Assembly: GCA_025359135.1 (NCBI GenBank)
Contig: JANYHJ010000228.1
Coordinates: 1-51,127 of the forward strand
DNA length: 51,127 nt
From: Gemmatimonadota bacterium
GTDB taxonomy: Bacteria; Gemmatimonadota; Gemmatimonadetes; Gemmatimonadales; Gemmatimonadaceae
Direction: 5' to 3'
Below the pieces are notes generated by a model. That model made no database searches, was not told the DNA's origin, and worked only from the letters and a program-made list of their open reading frames with translations. Positions 17,285 through 24,215 of the stretch are shown here, piece by piece (position 1 is the first letter of the stretch; the number at the start of each line of letters is the position of its first letter). A program made the position numbers and the translations under genes.

Positions 17285-18511
17285 ATGCGTTCGAGTGACG
17301 ACGCGGAAGTGATCGTGGTCGGAGGCGGCCCGGCCGGCGCCTCCGTCGCGGCATTCCTCGCCCGCGAGGGCGTCCACGTCTGCCTGCTCGACCGTGCGCG
17401 CTTCCCCCGCGACAAGCCCTGCGCGGAATACCTGAGTCCCGAAGCGTCACGCGTGCTTGCCGAGCTCGGTGTGCTGGGTCAGGTCGAGGGAGCGGGCGCC
17501 GCGCAGCTCGACGGGATGATCGTCCGTGCGCCGAGCGGCCGCACCTTTCACGGCGCGTTCGCCACGGCACGCGGCTTCCGCGGTTTCCGCGAGCGCGGCC
17601 TCGCGTTGCGTCGCGTGCATCTCGATAGCCTCGTGCTCGGCGCTGCACGCGCGCACGGCGCGTGCGTGGTCGAGGGAGCGCGCGTCAGTGCGTTGGTCCA
17701 CGCGCAGGGGCGCGTGAGCGGCGTGGTGAGCGAAGCCGACGGGCGCCGTGTGGTGCGGCGCGCGGCGCTCGTGATCGGTGCCGACGGGCTGCGCTCGATC
17801 GTCGCGCGGCGCCTGGGACTCGCCGCCCACGCCGTCTGGCCCAGGCGCGTGGCGTTCGTGGCCCACTACCGTGGCGTGGCCGGCATGGGCCGCGCCGGCG
17901 AGATGCACGTCCACGCGGACGGCTACGTGGGCCTCGCCGACGTCGGCCACGGCGAGACCAACGTCGCGATCGTCGTACCGGCGCGCATCGCACGCGAGGC
18001 CAAGGGCGACGCCGCCGGTTTCTTCGATGCGTGGCTCGCGAGGCGAACGCACCTCACCGCACGCTTTGCGCACGCCGAGCGCGTGAGCGACGTGCGCGCC
18101 ACGGGACCGTTTGCCAGCCGCGCACGGCGCGCGTGGGCGCCGGGCGCGGCGCTCGTCGGCGACGCGGCCGACTTCTTCGATCCGTTCACCGGCGAGGGGA
18201 TCTACGCGGCGCTCCGCGGCGGCGAGCTGTTGGCGCCGTTCGCGCTCGAGGCGTTGCGCGGCGACGCGCGTGCGCAGGCGCGCGCGCTGGCCGCATACGA
18301 CGACGCCCGTCGCCGCGAATTCGCCGGCAAGTGGCGCGTCGAACGGATCATTGGCGCGGCCGTCGGCGTTCCACTCCTCATGAACCACGCCGCGCGCGTC
18401 CTCGGCCGGGAGCAGCACCTGGCCGACTTGCTCGTCGGCATCGCGGGTGACGTGGTGCCCGCCAACGCGCTCTTCACCCCGCGTGTCCTCGCGCACTTCC
18501 TCCGCCCGTGA
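17285..18511 (+). CDS. Geranylgeranyl reductase-family FAD-dependent oxidoreductase
   Basis: About 408 residues from ATG at 17285, chosen because the putative promoter would start transcription after the alternative ATG at 17249. An N-terminal Rossmann motif VIVVGGGPAGASVAAFL binds FAD. ARFPRDKPCAEYLSPEA matches the family PRDKPCG box, with Ala-Glu where Gly is usual. VIGADGLRS and ALVGDAADFFDPFTGEGIYA are the second and third FAD motifs. Relatives hydrogenate isoprenoid chains or oxidise and halogenate aromatic rings. It is first in a five-gene overlapping operon with a flavin reductase, so it may act as a flavin monooxygenase or reductase in a biosynthetic pathway. Confidence 0.82.
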   Translation: MRSSDDAEVIVVGGGPAGASVAAFLAREGVHVCLLDRARFPRDKPCAEYLSPEASRVLAELGVLGQVEGAGAAQLDGMIVRAPSGRTFHGAFATARGFRGFRERGLALRRVHLDSLVLGAARAHGACVVEGARVSALVHAQGRVSGVVSEADGRRVVRRAALVIGADGLRSIVARRLGLAAHAVWPRRVAFVAHYRGVAGMGRAGEMHVHADGYVGLADVGHGETNVAIVVPARIAREAKGDAAGFFDAWLARRTHLTARFAHAERVSDVRATGPFASRARRAWAPGAALVGDAADFFDPFTGEGIYAALRGGELLAPFALEALRGDARAQARALAAYDDARRREFAGKWRVERIIGAAVGVPLLMNHAARVLGREQHLADLLVGIAGDVVPANALFTPRVLAHFLRP

Positions 18512-18518
18512 GTTGCCC

Positions 18519-18995
18519 GTGAGCATCGACACCGACGACTTCCGCGCCCTGCTCGGCCGCTTCGCATCCGGCGTGACCGTGGTGACCACGGTCGACGCGC
18601 ATGGTCACGACTACGGCATGACGGTGAGCGCGTTCTCCTCCGTCTCGCTCGAGCCGCCGCTCGTGCTCGTCTGCATTGCCAAGGACGCTTCGGTGTTCGA
18701 GGCATTCGAGCGCGCGCCCACGATGGTCATCAACATCCTCGCCGAGGGGCAGGAAGCGCTCTCGCACCGTTTCGCGGGGCCCATCTGGGACCGCTTCGCC
18801 GGCATCGGCTACACGCGCGCGGAAAACGGCTCGGCCATCCTTTCCGACGTGCTGGCCTGGCTCGAGGCGACGATCGTGACGCGCCACGACGCGGGCGATC
18901 ACCTGATTCTCGTCGCGCAGCCCGAGCGCGGCCAGGTCGGCGAGCACCGCCCCCTGCTTTACTACCGCGGGGGCTATGGCCGGATCGACCGCTGA
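18519..18995 (+). CDS. Flavin reductase-like FMN-binding protein
   Basis: A 158-residue protein from GTG at 18519 (VSIDTDDFRALLGRFASG). It has the flavin reductase-like split-barrel fold: RFASGVTVVTT, then YGMTVSAFSSVSLEPPLVLV, and the late GDHLILVAQPE and PLLYYRGGYGRID segments. Members supply reduced FMN or FAD to monooxygenases. Its place between an FAD oxidoreductase and a methyltransferase suggests it feeds an oxygenase step of this operon. It starts 7 bp after the oxidoreductase stop and overlaps the methyltransferase by 20 bases. Confidence 0.87.
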   Translation: MSIDTDDFRALLGRFASGVTVVTTVDAHGHDYGMTVSAFSSVSLEPPLVLVCIAKDASVFEAFERAPTMVINILAEGQEALSHRFAGPIWDRFAGIGYTRAENGSAILSDVLAWLEATIVTRHDAGDHLILVAQPERGQVGEHRPLLYYRGGYGRIDR

Positions 18996-19710
18996 CGCTC
19001 CCGGGGAATTTCTCGTGCCGGCGCGCCGGCGCGGCGTGGAGCATCTCGACAACCCGCGCGCGGCAAGCGATGCGGAAGTGCTCGCGGAGCTCCGCGACGT
19101 GGCGCGCACGAACGCACTGTTTGGCGGAACGCGTGCGGTCGTGCGCGAAGTGCTCGAGGCCTGTGGCTCAGGCGTTCGCGTACGCAGCCTGCTCGACGTC
19201 GGCACCGGCTTGGGCGACATCCCGCGCGCGGCGCGCAGCGCGGCCAACTCCCGTGGCGTGGTTCTCGATGTCCTCGGCGTGGAACTCTCGGAGGTGGCGG
19301 CGCGCGCGGCGCGTGACGCCGCGGGCGCCGCGGCCGTGGCCGACGCCTTCCACCTGCCGTTCGCGAGTGGCAGCGTCGACCTCGTGACCTGTTCGCAGCT
19401 GCTGCACCACTTCGACGCCGCCACGGGGGCCGCGCTCTTGCGCGAACTCGACCGCGTGGCGCGCGTGCGGGTGATCGTGAGCGAGATTCGACGGTCGTGG
19501 GTGGCAGCGGCCGGCGTCTGGCTCGCGTCCTTTCCGCTCGGCTTTCACGCGCACAGTCGCCACGACGGCGTGATCTCGGTGATGCGCGGCTTCACGGCGA
19601 ACGAGCTGGGTGCGCTCATCACGCAGGCGGTGCAGTGTCCGGCGGTATCGCGCCGACGCGCCGGCTTTCGCGTGACTGCGCACTGGACGCCGTCCGGACA
19701 GATCGCATGA
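18976..19710 (+). CDS. Class I SAM-dependent methyltransferase
   Basis: A 244-residue methyltransferase with motif I LLDVGTGLGDIPRA (residues about 73-86), an acidic end of strand 2 (LGVELS), motif II around VADAFHLPFASGSVDLV and motif III-like TCSQLLHHFDAATGAALL. The C-terminal part (FPLGFHAHSRHDGVISVMRG) probably forms the substrate cap. The pattern is that of small-molecule O- or C-methyltransferases of the UbiE/UbiG type. It overlaps the flavin reductase by 20 bases and the SRPBCC gene by four, supporting a shared pathway. Confidence 0.86.
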   Translation: MAGSTADAPGEFLVPARRRGVEHLDNPRAASDAEVLAELRDVARTNALFGGTRAVVREVLEACGSGVRVRSLLDVGTGLGDIPRAARSAANSRGVVLDVLGVELSEVAARAARDAAGAAAVADAFHLPFASGSVDLVTCSQLLHHFDAATGAALLRELDRVARVRVIVSEIRRSWVAAAGVWLASFPLGFHAHSRHDGVISVMRGFTANELGALITQAVQCPAVSRRRAGFRVTAHWTPSGQIA

Positions 19711-20249
19711 GCGAAGCCGAACGGGCGCTGCGTGCCCCGCTCAACCTCGGGCCGATGCCGACGCGGCGCGCGATGTTCACCCTGGACGAGGGACACTGCC
19801 GCACGGACGTGCAGACGATCTTCCGCCTCGTGGCGGAGGTGGACGCGTGGCCCAGGCACCTCGCGCACTACCGCTGGGTGACGACGACCGATCGCACGCG
19901 CGATGGCGGAGGGATCGTCGAGATGGCGGCCAATCGGCCGTTCGGTCCGCTCAACTGGCCGACGTGGTGGAAGTCGTACATGAGCGTGGATCACGACGCA
20001 CCTGAGGTGCGCTTTCGCCACATCGGGGGTATCACGACGGGCATGGACGTGTCGTGGAGCTTCAAGAAGGTCCCGGAGGGAACGCACGTGACGTTGCTGC
20101 ATGTGTGGGATGGCCCGTCGTGGCCGCTCATCCGGACCGTGGCCGCCGTGGCGGTCATCGGGCCCGTATTCATCCACGGCATCGCCTCGCGCACGATGGC
20201 GGGCCTCATAGCCGCAGCGGAACGCGGCGTCACAGCGGAGCACTCGTGA
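19707..20249 (+). CDS. SRPBCC-superfamily cyclase-like protein
   Basis: A 180-residue protein with the helix-grip (START/Bet v1-like) pattern of polyketide cyclase/aromatase and CoQ10-binding relatives. CRTDVQTIFRLVAEVDAWPR is the usual first helix, followed by TRDGGGIVEMAA and a long beta sheet (VSWSFKKVPEGTHVTLLHVW), and a hydrophobic C-terminal helix (FIHGIASRTMAGLIAAAE). In type II polyketide pathways such proteins fold and aromatise poly-beta-keto chains. The ketosynthase directly downstream, joined by a four-base overlap, makes this reading attractive but unproven. Confidence 0.75.
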   Translation: MSEAERALRAPLNLGPMPTRRAMFTLDEGHCRTDVQTIFRLVAEVDAWPRHLAHYRWVTTTDRTRDGGGIVEMAANRPFGPLNWPTWWKSYMSVDHDAPEVRFRHIGGITTGMDVSWSFKKVPEGTHVTLLHVWDGPSWPLIRTVAAVAVIGPVFIHGIASRTMAGLIAAAERGVTAEHS

Positions 20250-21490
20250 GCGAACGTCGCAGGGTCGTCATCACCGGCATCGGCGCCGTCACGCCGATCG
20301 GTACGGGCAAGGAAGGGCTGTGGAGCGGATTGCAGGCGCGGCAATCGGCCGTGCGCACGCTCACGCGCTTCGACCCGAGTCCCTTCCGCTCGCACAACGC
20401 GGCACAGGTCGATGACTTCAGCGCCGTCGATCACGTGGATGCCAAGCGCGCCAAGCGACTCGACCGCTTCGGGCAGTTCTCCGTCGTCGCGTCGCGCCTG
20501 GCCGTCGACGACGCCGGCCTCGACTTCGCCAAGGAAGACGGCGAGCGGATCGGCGCGTACATGGGCACCGCGCTCGGCGGCGTAGGCTACGCCGAAGAGC
20601 AGCTCGCGGTCTACCTCAAGGACGGACTGCGCGCCGTCGATGCGACGCTCGCGCTGGCGGTGTTCGGCGGCGCGTCGAGCTGCAACATCGCCATCGAGTT
20701 CGGCGTGCACGGCCCCAACGCCACCAACGCCATGAGCTGCGCCTCGGGCGCCATCGCGATCGGCGAGGCCTTCCGCCAGGTACGCGACGGCTATGCCGAC
20801 GTGATGATCGCCGGTGGCGCGGAGGCGCCGCTGGCGCCGCTCTGCTTCGGCGCCTTCGCGCTCATCCGTGCCATGAGCACGCGCAACGACGATCCCGCGC
20901 GCGCCTCGCGCCCCTTCGACAAGGATCGCGATGGCTTCGTGATGGGCGAGGGCGCCGCGGTGCTCATCCTCGAGTCGCTCGATCGCGCGCAGGCACGCGG
21001 CGCGCGCATCTACGCGGAGATTGCCGGCTATGGCACCACCAACGACGCCTATCACATGACGGCGCCGCGCCCCGATGGTGCGCAGGCCGCGCGCAGCATC
21101 CGCCTCGCGCTCGCGGACGCGCACATCGGCGCGCACGAGATCGGCTACGTGAATGCGCACGGCAGCGCGACGCCGCTCAACGATCCCACGGAGACGCTCG
21201 CCGTCAAGCAGGTGCTCGGTGACCACGCCCATCGCATTCCCGTGAGCGGCACCAAGGGCTACTACGGCCACGCGCTCGGCGCCTCGGGCGCGATCGAGGC
21301 GGCGATCAGCGCACTCGCCATCGATCGCCAGTGGTTGCCGCCGACGATCAATCACGACGTCGCCGACCCGGCGTGCGACCTCGACTACGTGCCGAAGGAA
21401 GGCCGTGCGGCACGCGTCGAGCACATCCTCTCCAATTCGTTCGGCTTCGGCGGGATCAACGCGTCGCTCGTCTTCCGGCGCGTCACCTGA
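20246..21490 (+). CDS. Beta-ketoacyl-ACP synthase, FabF/KAS II type
   Basis: A 414-residue thiolase-fold condensing enzyme from GTG at 20246. The catalytic triad is complete: Cys165 in AMSCASGA, His305 in NAHGSATPLNDPTE and His342 in YYGHALGASGAIEA, close to the E. coli FabF positions. The usual C-terminal NSFGFGGINAS is present. It would elongate acyl-ACP or malonyl units. Its setting, with a cyclase-like SRPBCC protein, methyltransferase, flavin reductase and FAD oxidoreductase and without other fab genes or acyl carrier protein, argues for a specialised rather than housekeeping synthase. A hairpin terminator follows 27 bp after the stop. Confidence 0.88.
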   Translation: MSERRRVVITGIGAVTPIGTGKEGLWSGLQARQSAVRTLTRFDPSPFRSHNAAQVDDFSAVDHVDAKRAKRLDRFGQFSVVASRLAVDDAGLDFAKEDGERIGAYMGTALGGVGYAEEQLAVYLKDGLRAVDATLALAVFGGASSCNIAIEFGVHGPNATNAMSCASGAIAIGEAFRQVRDGYADVMIAGGAEAPLAPLCFGAFALIRAMSTRNDDPARASRPFDKDRDGFVMGEGAAVLILESLDRAQARGARIYAEIAGYGTTNDAYHMTAPRPDGAQAARSIRLALADAHIGAHEIGYVNAHGSATPLNDPTETLAVKQVLGDHAHRIPVSGTKGYYGHALGASGAIEAAISALAIDRQWLPPTINHDVADPACDLDYVPKEGRAARVEHILSNSFGFGGINASLVFRRVT

Positions 21491-21516
21491 ACGGGCGGAA
21501 CGACGTGGGGCGGCGC

Positions 21517-21547
21517 CCGTGATGCCGGCGCCGCCCCGTTCGTCGCA
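21517..21547 (+). terminator. GC-rich hairpin terminator after the ketosynthase operon
   Basis: A perfect 11-bp stem, GGGGCGGCGCC (21517-21527) with GGCGCCGCCCC (21537-21547), around a 9-base loop, sits in the 81-bp gap between the convergent ketosynthase and heptad-repeat genes. The following GTTCGTCG has few T residues. It could serve both directions. Confidence 0.6.
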
Positions 21548-21571
21548 GCACGACGACCGCGCTGCCGCGCG

Positions 21572-21982
21572 CTACGGCTTGGCGCGCTTCTGCATCCGCT
21601 CGCCCTTGGCTTCCTTGCGCTCGCCGCGCTTCTCCATACGCTCGCCCTGCGCTTCCTTGCGCTCGCCACGATTCTCGACGCGTTCGCCACGCGCTTCAAC
21701 GCGCTCGCCCTTCCGCTCGAGCGCCTTGTTGCCCGTGCCCTCGCCACGCTTCTCGACGGCCGCGCCTCGATTCTCGATCCGCTCGCCGCGCTTCTCCTGC
21801 GCTTCTCCGCGCGCTTCACGGCGTTCGCCACGGTTCTCGAGCCGCTCACCGCGACGCTCGGTGGCGCGGCCGCGCGCGCCGAGTCCGGGACGCCCGCCAC
21901 GGGCGGCAGAGTCCTGCGCGTGAAGCGGGATGGCCGCGATGAAACAGGCGGCGAGGGCCAGCGGGATCAGGGTGCGACGCAT
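21572..21982 (-). CDS. Secreted highly charged heptad-repeat protein
   Basis: A 136-residue protein with a signal peptide (RRTLIPLALAACFIAAIPLHAQ). After a Gly/Arg-rich linker, residues 45-133 are twelve seven-residue repeats of the form G-E-R-x-E-x-R/K, with one five-residue interruption (ALERK). The composition is almost only Arg, Glu, Gly, Lys and Ala. The i/i+4 opposite charges suggest a single charged alpha helix or coiled coil in the periplasm, although a glycine in each heptad would loosen it. No enzyme motif. ATG at 21982. Separated from the convergent ketosynthase by a hairpin. Confidence 0.65.
   Translation of the reverse strand: MRRTLIPLALAACFIAAIPLHAQDSAARGGRPGLGARGRATERRGERLENRGERREARGEAQEKRGERIENRGAAVEKRGEGTGNKALERKGERVEARGERVENRGERKEAQGERMEKRGERKEAKGERMQKRAKP
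21584..21850 (-). repeat. 21-bp imperfect tandem repeats encoding the heptads
   Basis: Twelve imperfect 21-bp units plus one 15-bp unit lie within the secreted protein gene. They alternate CGCTCGCC with TTC-rich segments on the plus strand. The copies differ at third and middle codon positions, so they are older duplications rather than a recent slippage array. Confidence 0.8.
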
Positions 21983-22212
21983 CGTGAACTCCTGGCGGGA
22001 CGGTCCGCCGTTGAGGTCGGGCTTGAAGGCGCGGCACGTAGGCGTGTCGCTGCCGGTCTTGCAGCGAGTGAGACCGGACCTGCAATGCAGACGTTAAACA
22101 GGTGCGCCACGTCACGTCGCACCCGGTGACGCATCGCACGATCGTCGCTTCCGGCCCACCTCGGACGGGCCTACCTTTCGCCGCTCAACTCCCCCCATGA
22201 CCCCACGGCGCC

Positions 22213-22899
22213 ATGCGTGACATGCTCCGCACCTTCGTTGCCGAACTGATCGGCACCTTCGCGCTCACCTTCATCGGCGGTGCGGCCATCATGGCCACGC
22301 GCGGCGCCGAACCCGGCGCCGGGCTGCTCATCGCGGCCATGGCGCACGGACTCATTCTCGCGCTCATGGTGAGCGCCCTCATGAAAGTCTCGGCCGCGTT
22401 CAACCCGGCGGTCTCGTTCGCGCTCGTGCTGACGCGCAACATCAGTCCGATCACCTTCGCGATCCACGTCGCCGCCCAGCTCGCGGGCGCGGTGCTCGCC
22501 GCGCACGCGCTGCAGGGCAACCTGCCGCCCGAAGCCGTGACCGCCACGCGCATCGGCGGCCAGCAGGTGTCGACGCTCATCACGACGGGTCAGGCCATCT
22601 TCCTCGAGGCCAGCGCGACCTTCTTCCTTGTGATGGTCGTGTTCGGGACCGCCGTCGACCCCAAGGGACCCAAGGTGGGCGGGTTTGCCATCGGACTCAC
22701 CGTCGCCGCCGACATCCTCGCGATCGGCGCGCTCACCGGTGCCTCCATGAACCCGGCGCGCTCGTTCGGTCCGGCCATGGTCTCGCATATCTGGGAAGGA
22801 CACGCGATCTACTGGATCGGACCGATGCTCGGCGCCGCCATCGCCGGATTGCTCTACCAGTTCCTGTTCATGCGCAGCGACGACGCTGCAACCGCCTGA
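22213..22899 (+). CDS. MIP-family aquaporin/glycerol channel
   Basis: A 228-residue six-helix channel. The N-terminal helix FVAELIGTFALTFIGGAA is typical. The two half-helix loops carry NPA boxes: SAAFNPAVSF in loop B and GASMNPARSFGPA in loop E. Loop B lacks the usual Gly-Ala-His before NPA, having Ala-Ala-Phe. The Arg after the second NPA, part of the selectivity filter, is kept. Water versus glycerol selectivity cannot be called safely. The stop is only two bases before the next start, so it is the first gene of an operon with an M20 hydrolase and a membrane metalloprotease. Confidence 0.9.
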   Translation: MRDMLRTFVAELIGTFALTFIGGAAIMATRGAEPGAGLLIAAMAHGLILALMVSALMKVSAAFNPAVSFALVLTRNISPITFAIHVAAQLAGAVLAAHALQGNLPPEAVTATRIGGQQVSTLITTGQAIFLEASATFFLVMVVFGTAVDPKGPKVGGFAIGLTVAADILAIGALTGASMNPARSFGPAMVSHIWEGHAIYWIGPMLGAAIAGLLYQFLFMRSDDAATA

Positions 22900-22901
22900 G
22901 G

Positions 22902-24215
22902 ATGCCGATGCCCCGCAGTTATCGACTGATCGCTGCGGGGCTCGCGCTCTCGGCGGCCGTACCCGCCGCCGTCCGCGCCCAGGACCTGCGTTCGCGCATC
23001 GACGCCGCCGTCGTGCAGGCGAGCGATCAGATCATCAAGCTGCGCCAGCAGCTGCACCAGAATCCCGAGCTGGGCAATCGCGAGTTCGAGACGGGCAAGC
23101 TGATTGCCGCACACCTCTCGAGCCTCGGCATCGAGGTGCGCACCGGTGTCGCGAAGACGGGCGTCGTCGGCATCCTGCGCGGCGGACGTCCCGGACCCGT
23201 GGTCGCGATCCGCTCCGACATGGACGCGCTGCCGGTCACCGAAGCCTCGGGCTATCCCAGCCCAAGCACCAAGCGCACGACATATCTCGGCAAGGACGTC
23301 GGCGTCGCACACGCGTGCGGCCACGACATCCACATGGGCGTCGTGCTCGGCGTCGCCAGTGTGCTCGCGCCGATGAAGGCGCAGCTTCCGGGCACGATCA
23401 TCTTCCTCTTCCAGCCATCGGAGGAGGGACCGCCAGCCGGTGAACTCGGTGGCGCCGAAGCGATGCTCAAGGAAGGGGTCTTCAAGGAGTTCAAGCCGAC
23501 GGCCGTGTTCGGGCTGCACACGAGTCCCGACCTGCCCGTGGGCCAGGTGGGCTATGCACCCGGGCCCTTCTTCGCGGCGTCCGACGGCCTCTCGATCACG
23601 GTCACCGGCAAGCAGTCGCACGGCGCTGCGCCGCACGACGGCATCGACCCCATCGTCATCGCCTCGCAGATCGTGCTCGGGCTGCAGACGATCCGCTCGC
23701 GCAACGTGCCGCCGCTCGAGGCGAGCGTGATCACCATCGGCATCATCCGCGGCGGCGAGCGCGAGAACATCATTCCCTCCACGGTCGAGCTCTCGGGCAC
23801 CGTGCGCTCGTACAACGCCGATGTGCGCAAGCTGCTGCAGCGTCGCATTTCGGAAGTGGCCGAACTCACGGCGAAGGCAGGCGGTGGCAGCGCTCTCGTC
23901 AAGTACTCGCTCGGCACGCCCGCGCTGATCAACGACTCCGCACTCACGAAGCGCATGGTGCCGACGCTCGAGCGCGTCGCCGGCAAGGCCAACGCGAAGG
24001 TCATCCAGCCCACGATGGGCGGCGAGGACTTCGCATTGTTCGCCAATGAAGTGCCCGCGTTGTTCGTGCGCCTCGGCACCACCAGGCCCGGCGGCACGTC
24101 GGGGCTCTGGCACACGCCGGACTTTCTCGGCGACGACCAGAGCGTACCGATGGGCATGCGCGTGATGTCGAACCTGCTCGTGGACTACCTCACGCCCAAG
24201 GGTCCCACGCCGTGA
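22902..24215 (+). CDS. Secreted M20-family metal-dependent amidohydrolase
   Basis: A 437-residue amidohydrolase of the M20D/carboxypeptidase Ss1-like group. A signal peptide (residues 1-26, ending AVRAQ) directs it to the periplasm or outside. Metal-ligand segments: GVAHACGHDIHM, FLFQPSEEGP, GLHTSPDLPVG and, near the end, QPTMGGEDFALF. The dimerisation or lid domain lies around residues 215-330 (GKQSHGAAPHDGIDP). Relatives cleave N-acyl amino acids, such as hippurate, or indole-amino acid conjugates. It overlaps the downstream protease gene by four bases (GTGA). Confidence 0.9.
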   Translation: MPMPRSYRLIAAGLALSAAVPAAVRAQDLRSRIDAAVVQASDQIIKLRQQLHQNPELGNREFETGKLIAAHLSSLGIEVRTGVAKTGVVGILRGGRPGPVVAIRSDMDALPVTEASGYPSPSTKRTTYLGKDVGVAHACGHDIHMGVVLGVASVLAPMKAQLPGTIIFLFQPSEEGPPAGELGGAEAMLKEGVFKEFKPTAVFGLHTSPDLPVGQVGYAPGPFFAASDGLSITVTGKQSHGAAPHDGIDPIVIASQIVLGLQTIRSRNVPPLEASVITIGIIRGGERENIIPSTVELSGTVRSYNADVRKLLQRRISEVAELTAKAGGGSALVKYSLGTPALINDSALTKRMVPTLERVAGKANAKVIQPTMGGEDFALFANEVPALFVRLGTTRPGGTSGLWHTPDFLGDDQSVPMGMRVMSNLLVDYLTPKGPTP

